Positions 34,226 through 41,197 of a stretch of 64,000 nt of DNA are shown here, piece by piece. A program made the translations under genes and the position numbers. This DNA comes from Bog-473 sp963809825. Lineage in GTDB: Bacteria > Actinomycetota > Acidimicrobiia > Acidimicrobiales > RAAP-2. A model generated the notes under the pieces. It was not told the DNA's origin, did no database searches, and saw only the letters and a list, made by a program, of their open reading frames with translations. The stretch is taken from contig CAWELJ010000001.1 of NCBI GenBank assembly GCA_963809825.1, positions 35,641 to 99,640 on the forward strand, given 5' to 3'. Numbering within the stretch: position 1 is the first letter of the stretch; each line of letters starts with the position of its first letter.

Positions 34226-34992
34226 GACCCGAGGCGCCGCGCCGTGGTCAGGAAGCCGGTGTGGCCGACCATGCGGTGATCGGGGCGGACCGAACGCGCC
34301 TCGACGTGCCAGGTGCGCCGCATGATCTCCTGGGTCTCGGCGAGGCCGAAGGGCGCGTCGTCGTCGAGGGTCTGCCGCAGGAGCGCCGTCTGGTTGATGG
34401 TCGGCAGGTAGGCCAGCAGGATGCCGCCCGGCCGGAGGGCGGCCGCCGCGGCCGCGACCACCTTGTGCGGCTCGGGCATGTCGAGGAGGATCCGGTCGAG
34501 GCCGGTCTCGTCGATGCCCTCGGTGACGTCCCTGATCTCGACCCGGTAGGGCGCGTCGGGCCCGAGGGTCGCGGCGACGTTGGCCCGGGCGCGGTCCGCG
34601 AAGTCGTCGCGCAGCTCGTAGCCGACCACGGACGCGCCGGCACGCAAGACCGTCATGGACAGCGCGCCCGAGCCCACACCGGCCTCGAGCACCCGCTGCC
34701 CGGGCGCGATGTCCGCCGCGATCAGGATGGCCCCCAGGTCCTTGGGGTAGATGACCTGCGCCCCGCGGGGCATCTTGAGCACGATGTCGGCCAGCGTGGG
34801 GCGCAGCGCCAGGAAGTTGCGCCCGGTCGAGCCCGTGACCGTGCAGCCCTCGGTGGCGCCGATGAGGTCGTCGTGGGACAGGACGCCGGCATGGGTGTGG
34901 AACGTGGCGCCGGCCACGAGGGTCAACAGGTAGCGACGCTCCTTCGGGTCGATGAGGAGCACCCGCTCCCCCGCCGCCAGCGGGCCGGGCAC
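34222..34992 (-). CDS. trmI: tRNA (adenine-N1-)-methyltransferase TrmI
   Basis: A 256-residue SAM-dependent enzyme that makes m1A58 in tRNA. The N-terminal beta domain carries LLIDPKERRYLLTLVAGATF, followed by IYPKDLGAILIAADIAPGQ. The SAM motif is LEAGVGSGALSMTVLRAG and the catalytic Asp region reads ILLDMPEPHKVV (family DxPxPW). A C-terminal segment ending ARSVRPDHRMVGHTGFL is also typical. It lies next to the arc/mpa region, as in Mycobacterium where the TrmI gene neighbours the proteasome cluster. It starts with GTG 5 nt after a small membrane protein gene. Confidence 0.95.
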   Translation of the reverse strand: MPGPLAAGERVLLIDPKERRYLLTLVAGATFHTHAGVLSHDDLIGATEGCTVTGSTGRNFLALRPTLADIVLKMPRGAQVIYPKDLGAILIAADIAPGQRVLEAGVGSGALSMTVLRAGASVVGYELRDDFADRARANVAATLGPDAPYRVEIRDVTEGIDETGLDRILLDMPEPHKVVAAAAAALRPGGILLAYLPTINQTALLRQTLDDDAPFGLAETQEIMRRTWHVEARSVRPDHRMVGHTGFLTTARRLGS

Positions 34993-34997
34993 GGGCT

Positions 34998-35210
34998 TCA
35001 GGATTCGACGGCGGGTGGCGCGTGGCGGTCGCGCACGGTGATGAGCACCTGCTCGCCCGGCGAGACGCTGAGGGTCGACACGACGCTGGTCCGGTCGTTC
35101 AGGACCCGGCGCAGGATGAAGGTGGCGCCGGCCAGGAGGAACCAGTACCAGTTCCCGGCGATCCCCCGGCGCACGCCGGCGCGTAGGAAGCGCCGCAGGA
35201 GCACGTCCAT
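34998..35210 (-). CDS. Small membrane protein of unknown function
   Basis: A 70-residue protein with a basic N-terminus (LLRRFLRAGVRRG) and one hydrophobic segment (NWYWFLLAGATFILRRVL), then a beta-rich C-terminal tail TLSVSPGEQVLITVRD. I do not recognise a family. The start ATG follows the preceding stop by one base, and the stop is 5 nt from trmI, so it is part of a compact four-gene unit with trmI. Confidence 0.65.
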   Translation of the reverse strand: MDVLLRRFLRAGVRRGIAGNWYWFLLAGATFILRRVLNDRTSVVSTLSVSPGEQVLITVRDRHAPPAVES

Positions 35211-35211
35211 G

Positions 35212-35445
35212 TCAGAGCCGCCGGATCTCCACGATCGCCGACTTGGCGCGGCCGCGTCGCTTGCCGGCGAGAAAGGCCAGCGCGATCACGAGGATGCCGA
35301 TGGCGCCGGCCACGGCCAGCGCCCGTGGCGCGGCGGCGCGGGCCTCTGCCTCGCCCTCGCCCATCACCTGCGCGTAGGCAGCCTGCAGGTCCTCACGCGT
35401 GATGAGCCGGCCGTTGCTGCCTGCTCTCGTCGTCGTGCCAGCCAT
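35212..35445 (-). CDS. Small membrane protein of unknown function
   Basis: A 77-residue protein. The N-terminal half is polar and predicted helical (LITREDLQAAYAQVMGEGEA). A single membrane helix (ALAVAGAIGILVIALAFLAG) is followed by a basic tail KRRGRAKSAIVEIRRL. The start ATG at 35445 overlaps the stop of the holin-like gene (TGATG). It may work with the neighbouring holin-like membrane protein, but no function is known to me. Confidence 0.65.
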   Translation of the reverse strand: MAGTTTRAGSNGRLITREDLQAAYAQVMGEGEAEARAAAPRALAVAGAIGILVIALAFLAGKRRGRAKSAIVEIRRL

Positions 35446-35837
35446 CAGCTCGCTCCCTCCTGTAGTCCAGTCTCCCGCGCGTCCCGCCGGGCCACGACTG
35501 CGGGCAACTTCTGCTGTCCCGGCCCGGCAGTGATGCGCCAGGCGGCCACGCCGATCACGGCGATCCCGAGGATGACCACCACGGCGTAGGGCACCCATGA
35601 CCAGTCACCGGTCAGGGCCGTTCCCGTCTCGGTCTGCAGCAACCGCAGCACCCCGATGAGGATCAGCAGGATGCCCCCGGCGAGGAAGAACGAGCCGGCG
35701 ATCCCCATGGAGAGGAAGCGACCGAGTCCCTTGAGCGGATCGATCGTCTCCTGCTTGAGGTAGTCGACCGTGAGCTGGAACGCATCGTCCCCGGCATGGC
35801 GCAGCCCGTGGGTGCCGTTGTCTGACCGTGGTGGCAT
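35445..35837 (-). CDS. Holin-like (Phage_holin_3_6-type) membrane protein
   Basis: A 130-residue protein. A soluble N-terminus (FQLTVDYLKQETIDPLKGLG) is followed by two membrane helices (FFLAGGILLILIGVLRLL and VPYAVVVILGIAVIGVAAW). The pattern matches actinobacterial phage_holin_3_6 / putative superfamily III holin proteins, which are chromosomal and not evidence of a phage. The ATG at 35837 is chosen; a TTG at 35876 would add 13 residues. Confidence 0.7.
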   Translation of the reverse strand: MPPRSDNGTHGLRHAGDDAFQLTVDYLKQETIDPLKGLGRFLSMGIAGSFFLAGGILLILIGVLRLLQTETGTALTGDWSWVPYAVVVILGIAVIGVAAWRITAGPGQQKLPAVVARRDARETGLQEGAS

Positions 35838-35894
35838 GTGGCGCACAATCCTGGTCGGTGAGGCGTCCGTGCGCAAACACCGGCACCCGCAGCG

Positions 35895-36311
35895 TCAGTC
35901 GCGGTCCTTGAACACGTAGGTGGACGATGCCCTGGCCACGAGGCGCTCGGCGCCGGATCCGGGATCCCGGGCCACGATGCTGGCCTCTACGAAGGCGAGG
36001 CGCCGGCCTCCCGAGACGACCTCGGCCGTGCAGCTGAGGTCCATGCCGGGCGGGACTGCGGCCAAGAAGCTGATCTTCAGCTCCGCGTTCGAGGCCAAGA
36101 CCCGCCGGCCCTCCACGAAGGTCACGGCGGCCGCCCCCATCGACGAGTCGGCGAAGGCGGCCAGGAAGCCCCCTTGCATGATCCCGGCCGGGTTGGCGAA
36201 GCGCTCGTCGGCTGTCATGTGCCAGGTGCACCGGCCCGGACTGGCCTTGTCGACGCAGGTCATGCCGAGGGTCAGGTCGCTGTTCGGCGGCACCTGCATG
36301 CGAGAGGCCAT
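35895..36311 (-). CDS. PaaI-like hotdog-fold thioesterase
   Basis: A 138-residue hotdog protein of the PaaI type. GGFLAAFADSSMGAAAVTF carries the conserved Gly and the Asp of the active-site helix. The strand ELKISFLAAVPPGMDLSCTAEV follows, and VEASIVARDPGSG closes the sheet. These enzymes hydrolyse acyl- or aryl-acyl-CoA, but the substrate is unknown. TACTCT 8 nt before the ATG is a likely -10 box. It diverges from tkt with only 61 bp between the start codons. Confidence 0.85.
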   Translation of the reverse strand: MASRMQVPPNSDLTLGMTCVDKASPGRCTWHMTADERFANPAGIMQGGFLAAFADSSMGAAAVTFVEGRRVLASNAELKISFLAAVPPGMDLSCTAEVVSGGRRLAFVEASIVARDPGSGAERLVARASSTYVFKDRD

Positions 36312-36319
36312 GAGCGTGA

Positions 36320-36366
36320 AGAGTAGGTGACGGCCCTCCCGGTGGGCGGGAACGGAGCGTTAGGGT
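36320..36366. promoter_or_regulatory. Divergent leaderless promoters (thioesterase / tkt)
   Basis: Within 61 bp between two start codons, TACTCT (36320-36325, minus) lies 8 nt before the thioesterase ATG. TAGGGT (36361-36366, plus) lies exactly 6 nt before the tkt ATG. Neither gene has a good Shine-Dalgarno. The arrangement supports back-to-back leaderless transcription. Confidence 0.5.
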
Positions 36367-36372
36367 TTGACC

Positions 36373-38394
36373 ATGACGTTGCACGCGTCCCCTCCCGTCG
36401 TACAGGACCCCAAGCTGGTGGAGTTGGGCATCAACGTCATCCGGGGCCTCGCCATGGACGCGCCGGAGGCGGCCAAGTCGGGGCACTCGGGCACGGCCAT
36501 GGCCCTCGCTCCCCTGGCCCACGTCCTCTGGACGCGGATCATGCGGTACGACCCGCGTCACCCGGAATGGCCCGACCGCGACCGCTTCGTGCTCTCCAAC
36601 GGGCACGCCTGCATCCTGCAGTACGCCATGCTCCACCTGACCGGGTACGACCTGTCCCTGGAGGACCTGCGCCAGTTCCGCCAGTGGGGCAGCCGCACGC
36701 CGGGTCACCCCGAGTACCGCGACACGGCCGGCATCGAGGTCACCACCGGGCCCCTCGGCCAGGGCTTCGCCAACGCGGTGGGCATGGCGATCACCGAACG
36801 CTGGCTGCGGACCACCTTCGGCGCCGAGGTCTGCGACCACCGCACCTTCGTCATCGCGGGCGACGGTTGCTTCATGGAGGGGATCTCGCACGAGGCGGCC
36901 TCCCTGGCCGGACATCTCGGACTGGGGCGGCTGCTCGCCTTCTACGACGACAACCACATCACCATCGACGGACCGACCGAGCTGGCCTACGACGACAACG
37001 TGCCCGAGCGGTTCGAGGCCTACGGCTGGCGGGTGCACAACCTCGGCGAGATGGCCAACGACGTCGACGGTCTCGAGGCCGCCGTCCGCGAGGCCCTCGA
37101 GCAGCCCGCCGACGGGCCCGACGCCCAGCCCACCCTCCTCGTCCTGCGCAGCCACATCGGCTGGCCATCGCCCCACCTCACCGACACCGCGAAGGCGCAC
37201 GGGGACCCCTTCGGGGAGGAGGAGATCCGGGAGACGAAGGAGATCCTGGGGCTCCCGCCGGACGAGACGTTCTGGGTCCCCGACGAGGTCCGCGACTTCT
37301 ACGGCAGCGCCGTGGGGCGGGGGGCGCTGGAGCGCGCCGCCTGGGCCGAGCGCTTCGCCGCCTGGAAGGGGGACAGGGCGGGCTGGGACGCCGCGCAGGC
37401 CGGCCACGGCAGCCCGGGGTGGGCCGACGACCTGCCCGCCTTCGAGGCCGGCACCCAGCTGGCCACCCGGCACGCCATCAACCGGTGCATCGACGCCACT
37501 GCGGCGCGCCTGCCCGGCCTGCTGGCTGGCTCGGCGGACCTGACGGGCAACAACGGCGTGAAGGTCGAGGGTGCCGAGATACAGGCCCGCCGGTCGCCGG
37601 GCGGGACGCAGGTCCACTACGGGATCCGCGAGCACGGCATGGGCTCGGTGATGAACGGCATGGCCGCACACGGCGGTGTGCTGCCGCTGGGGGGCACCTT
37701 CTTCGTCTTCTCCGACTACATGCGCCCGTCCGTGCGGCTCGCCGCGCTGAGCGGGTTGCACGTGATCTATTCGTGGACGCACGACTCCATCGGGCTGGGT
37801 CAGGACGGGCCGACGCATCAGCCGGTGGAGCACCTGGCCTCCCTGCGGGCCATGCCGGGCCTCAGCGTCGTGCGGCCGGCCGACGCCAACGAGACGGCGC
37901 AGGCCTGGCGTATAGCCGTCGAGGCGGACGGGCCGGTCGGTCTGGTGCTCACCCGCCAGAACGTCCCCGTGCTGGCGGAGACCGCCGGCCGGGCGGCCGA
38001 GGGCGTGCCGCGGGGCGCCTACGTCCTGGTCGACAGCGACGGGACGCCCGAGATCGTCCTCGTCGGCACCGGGAGCGAGGTCCAACACTGCCTCGCCGCG
38101 GCGACCACCCTGGGCGGATCGGGCGTGCGGGTCCGGGTGGTGTCGTTCCCCTCGTGGGACCGCTTCGAGGAGCAGGCCGAGGAGTACCGCGCCGGAGTCT
38201 TCCCGCCCGGGGTGCCCGTCCTGAGCATCGAGGCCGGCTCGACCTTCGGCTGGGGGCGCTACGCCGACGACTCCATCGGCCTGGACCACTTCGGGTCGTC
38301 CGCCCCGGGGGCGGTCGCGATGGAGAAGCTCGGCTTCACCGCTGACCACGTGGTCGAGCGGGCACGGGCCCTCCTGGCCCGCCGCACCGCCTGA
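36373..38394 (+). CDS. tkt: Transketolase
   Basis: A 673-residue ThDP enzyme that transfers two-carbon units in the pentose phosphate pathway. The substrate His is in SGHSGTAMALAPLAH, and SNGHACILQYAMLHLTGYDL follows. The ThDP/Mg motif is VIAGDGCFMEGISHEAASLAGHL, with TIDGPTELAYDDN after it. The C-terminal half has GIREHGMGSVMNGMAAHGG with the catalytic Glu, and SWTHDSIGLGQDGPTHQPVEHL. Length is normal. The ATG at 36373 is used because of TAGGGT-6-ATG. It begins a tkt-tal-gnd-pgl unit. Confidence 0.97.
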   Translation: MTLHASPPVVQDPKLVELGINVIRGLAMDAPEAAKSGHSGTAMALAPLAHVLWTRIMRYDPRHPEWPDRDRFVLSNGHACILQYAMLHLTGYDLSLEDLRQFRQWGSRTPGHPEYRDTAGIEVTTGPLGQGFANAVGMAITERWLRTTFGAEVCDHRTFVIAGDGCFMEGISHEAASLAGHLGLGRLLAFYDDNHITIDGPTELAYDDNVPERFEAYGWRVHNLGEMANDVDGLEAAVREALEQPADGPDAQPTLLVLRSHIGWPSPHLTDTAKAHGDPFGEEEIRETKEILGLPPDETFWVPDEVRDFYGSAVGRGALERAAWAERFAAWKGDRAGWDAAQAGHGSPGWADDLPAFEAGTQLATRHAINRCIDATAARLPGLLAGSADLTGNNGVKVEGAEIQARRSPGGTQVHYGIREHGMGSVMNGMAAHGGVLPLGGTFFVFSDYMRPSVRLAALSGLHVIYSWTHDSIGLGQDGPTHQPVEHLASLRAMPGLSVVRPADANETAQAWRIAVEADGPVGLVLTRQNVPVLAETAGRAAEGVPRGAYVLVDSDGTPEIVLVGTGSEVQHCLAAATTLGGSGVRVRVVSFPSWDRFEEQAEEYRAGVFPPGVPVLSIEAGSTFGWGRYADDSIGLDHFGSSAPGAVAMEKLGFTADHVVERARALLARRTA

Positions 38395-38421
38395 CGAACG
38401 ACGACGAAAGGGGGTCTCCCC

Positions 38422-39537
38422 ATGACCCGACTGCAGGACCTCTATGCGATCGGCGGGCAGAGCCCGTGGCTCGACAACCTGCGCCGGGACTGGATCGAGG
38501 GCGGCCAGCTGGCCGAGTTGCTCGACCTCGGGGTGCGCGGCATCACGTCGAACCCGACCATCTTCGCCAAGGCCATGAGCGAGCAGGCGACATACGAGGA
38601 CCAGTTCCGCTCCCTCATGAAGGACCACACGGTGGAGGCCGCCTACTGGGAGATGGCGATGACGGACATCCGCAACGCCCTCGGCCTGCTGCGCCCGCTC
38701 TACGACGAGAGCGACGGCGAGGACGGCTACGTCTCCCTCGAGGTGTCCCCCGCCCTGGCCCACGACACCGACCGCACCGTGCGCGACGCCCGCCGCTTCC
38801 ACGAGACCATCGCCCTGCCGAACCTGTTCGTGAAGGTGCCGGCCACCCGCGAGGGCGTCCCGGCCATAGAGACCATGATCGGCGAGGGCAGGAGCATCAA
38901 CGTCACCCTGATCTTCGGGCTGGACCGCTACGACGAGGTCATGGAGGCCTACCTGCGCGGCCTGGAGGCGCTCGTGGCCGCGGGCCGCGCCGACGAGCTG
39001 CCCAACGTGGCCAGCGTGGCCTCCTTCTTCGTCAGCCGGGTCGACACCGAGGTGGACCGTCGCCTGGAGGGCCTGGCCGGGGGTGACGGAGGCGACCCCG
39101 CCGTGCTGGGCCTGCGGGGAACCGCCGCGGTGGCCCAGGCCCAGACGGCCTACCAACACTTCCACCGCACCTTCACCGGCGAGCGCTGGGATGCACTGCG
39201 CGCCCGGGGCGCCCGGGTGCAGCGCCCGCTGTGGGCCTCCACCTCGACCAAGAACCCGAGCTACCCCGACCTGCTCTACGTGGACAGCCTGATCGGGCCG
39301 GCGACGGTCAACACCATGCCCGAGAGCACCCTGCGGGCCTTCGAGGACCACGGCACGTTGCACCGGACCGTCGACGCGGACCCCGACGCCGCGCTCGCCG
39401 CGCTCGAGCGCCTGCGCGAGGCCGGGATCGACATGGCGGACGTCGAGCAGACGCTCGAGGACGAGGGGGTGCACTCGTTCGCCAAGTCGTTCGACGAGGT
39501 GCTGCAGTTGCTGACCGACAAAGCAGCTACGTTCTGA
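38422..39537 (+). CDS. tal: Transaldolase
   Basis: A 371-residue transaldolase of the long (actinobacterial/plant-type) class. The Schiff-base lysine is Lys138 in NLFVKVPATREGVPAI. SNPTIFAKAMS with its conserved Asn and Thr, and RPLWASTSTKNPSYPDLLYV, are other active-site blocks. It moves three-carbon units between sugar phosphates. GGGGG precedes the ATG as a Shine-Dalgarno. It lies 27 nt after tkt. Confidence 0.96.
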   Translation: MTRLQDLYAIGGQSPWLDNLRRDWIEGGQLAELLDLGVRGITSNPTIFAKAMSEQATYEDQFRSLMKDHTVEAAYWEMAMTDIRNALGLLRPLYDESDGEDGYVSLEVSPALAHDTDRTVRDARRFHETIALPNLFVKVPATREGVPAIETMIGEGRSINVTLIFGLDRYDEVMEAYLRGLEALVAAGRADELPNVASVASFFVSRVDTEVDRRLEGLAGGDGGDPAVLGLRGTAAVAQAQTAYQHFHRTFTGERWDALRARGARVQRPLWASTSTKNPSYPDLLYVDSLIGPATVNTMPESTLRAFEDHGTLHRTVDADPDAALAALERLREAGIDMADVEQTLEDEGVHSFAKSFDEVLQLLTDKAATF

Positions 39538-39565
39538 CCGGCACCCCGACCCGAGAGGAGCGCGC

Positions 39566-40504
39566 ATGAGGATCGGCATGATCGGCCTGGGGAAGATGGG
39601 CGCCAACATGACCGAGCGCCTGCTCAAGGGCGGCCACGAGGTGGTGGCCTACGACCTGAGCGCGGCGGCGCTCGAAGCCGCCGCCCAGAAGGGTGCCGAG
39701 ACCGCGACCACGCTGGCCGAGCTGGCCGGCAAGCTCACGCCGCCGCGGGCGGCCTGGGTCATGGTCCCCGCCGGCAAGGCGACGGACTCGACCGTCGAGG
39801 AGCTGACCGCGCTCTTCGGGGCGGGCGACGTCATCGTGGACGGCGGCAACTCGAACTACAAGGAGTGGAAGGACCTGGTGGACCGGCTCTCGGGCTCGGG
39901 CATCGGTTTCGTCGACGCCGGCACGTCGGGTGGCGTGTGGGGCCTCACCGAGGGCTACTGCCTCATGGTCGGGGGGCCCAAGGACGCCGTGGGTGTCGTC
40001 GAGCCCGCGCTGCTGACGCTGGCACCCGAGGGCGGCTACGCGCACGTGGGGCCGGTCGGGGCGGGGCACTTCGTCAAGATGGTGCACAACGGGATCGAGT
40101 ACGGGCTCATGCAGGCCTACGCCGAGGGCTTCGAGATCATGGGCGCGGCGGAGGAGTTCGACCTCGACCTGCACGAGATCGCCTCCATCTGGCGCTACGG
40201 GTCGGTGGTGCGCAGCTGGCTGCTCGACCTGGCCGAGCGGGCCCTGCGGCCCGATGCGGGCTTCGAGGGGATCCGGGGGGTGGTCGTCGACTCGGGCGAG
40301 GGTCGCTGGACGGCCCAGGAGGCGATCGACCGCGGCGTGTCGGCGCCGGTGATCTCGACCTCGCTCTTCACCCGCTTCGCCTCCCAGCACGAGGACTCCC
40401 TCCAGCTCAAGCTGCTCGCCGCCCTGCGCAACCAGTTCGGCGGCCATGCCGTGGTGCTCGAGTCCGGCGAGCAGGGCATGGAGACGGAGACCCCGACTCC
40501 CTGA
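39566..40504 (+). CDS. gnd: 6-phosphogluconate dehydrogenase (decarboxylating), short form
   Basis: A 312-residue enzyme that oxidises 6-phosphogluconate to ribulose-5-phosphate and CO2. The Rossmann motif is MIGLGKMGANM near residues 5-15. The acidic residue after strand 2 (YDLS) argues for NAD+ over NADP+. DAGTSGGVWGLTEGYCLMVGG and GAGHFVKMVHNGIEYGLM contain the catalytic Lys and substrate residues. At about 310 residues it is the short GndA/YqeC type rather than the 470-residue form. AGAGGAGC precedes the ATG. It is followed 4 nt later by pgl. Confidence 0.94.
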   Translation: MRIGMIGLGKMGANMTERLLKGGHEVVAYDLSAAALEAAAQKGAETATTLAELAGKLTPPRAAWVMVPAGKATDSTVEELTALFGAGDVIVDGGNSNYKEWKDLVDRLSGSGIGFVDAGTSGGVWGLTEGYCLMVGGPKDAVGVVEPALLTLAPEGGYAHVGPVGAGHFVKMVHNGIEYGLMQAYAEGFEIMGAAEEFDLDLHEIASIWRYGSVVRSWLLDLAERALRPDAGFEGIRGVVVDSGEGRWTAQEAIDRGVSAPVISTSLFTRFASQHEDSLQLKLLAALRNQFGGHAVVLESGEQGMETETPTP

Positions 40505-40508
40505 CCAC

Positions 40509-41187
40509 GTGCTGACACCCGTCGACGACGTTCCGCATGCCTTCCGTGACGTGGTGGTGGAGGCCTTTGCGGCCCGGCCCGGGCCGCGCTTCGCGCTCGT
40601 CCTCTCGGGAGGGCCGACCGCACGCGCCTGCTACGAGGTCCTGGCCGCCGCCGCGGGCATCGACTGGGCCGTCGTCGACGTCTACGTCGGCGACGAGCGG
40701 CTCGTGCCGCCCGACGACGAGGACTCCAACGCGCGCCTCATCAGGGAGGCCCTGCTGGACCGCGTCGGCCCGGTGGGCTCCTTCTCGCCCATGCCCACCG
40801 AACGACCGGTCGAGGAATGCGTCGCGGCCTACCAGCGCGTCGTCTCGGACGTGGTGACCGGCCCGGGCATCGACCTCATCCACCTCGGCATGGGCCCCGA
40901 CGGGCACACGGCCTCGCTGTTCCCGGGCGACCCGAGCCTCGACGCCGGCCCGGGCCGGCTGGTGCTGGCGACCCAGCGACCCCAACGGGCGCAACCCGCA
41001 CCCCCGCCTGACCCTGACGCTGCCGGCCATCAACTCGGCCCGCCTCGCCGTCTTCACGGTGGCGGGCGCATCCAAGGCGGACGCGGTGGCGGCCCTGGTG
41101 CGCGGCGAGGACCTGCCGGCGGCGCGGGTGCACGCCGGGCGCACGATCTGGCTGGTGGACGGCCCGGCGCGCGCCGCCGCCCCCTAG
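40509..41187 (+). pseudogene. pgl: 6-phosphogluconolactonase, frameshifted
   Basis: Read from GTG 40509, the frame gives a convincing SugarP_isom/PGL protein. It includes FALVLSGGPTARACYEVL, VDVYVGDERLVPPDDEDSNARL and IDLIHLGMGPDGHTASLFPGDP. At about 40977 the frame breaks after LVLAT. The expected continuation DPNGRNPHPRLTLTLPAIN follows in the +1 frame and runs to the TAG at 41185-41187. Removing one base there restores a 225-residue protein, the normal PGL length. The second half is conserved and not decayed, so this is either a sequence error or a very recent mutation. The enzyme hydrolyses 6-phosphogluconolactone between glucose-6-phosphate dehydrogenase and Gnd. Confidence 0.9.
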
Positions 41188-41190
41188 ATT
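41185..41190 (+). promoter_or_regulatory. Putative -10 box of fbiC
   Basis: TAGATT includes the pgl stop codon and ends 7 nt before the fbiC ATG. The identical TAGATT-7-ATG arrangement precedes pgi. No Shine-Dalgarno lies between. Confidence 0.5.
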
Positions 41191-41197
41191 GGCCCCG

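Noticed and set aside
35445..35837. Prophage remnant because of a holin-like gene
   Set aside because: No integrase, lysin or structural phage gene is nearby. This holin-like family is common on actinobacterial chromosomes.
35605..39627. 1340-codon open frame on the minus strand
   Set aside because: It is antisense to transketolase and transaldolase, lacks family motifs and is Gly/Arg/His-rich, the usual mirror frame in very GC-rich DNA.
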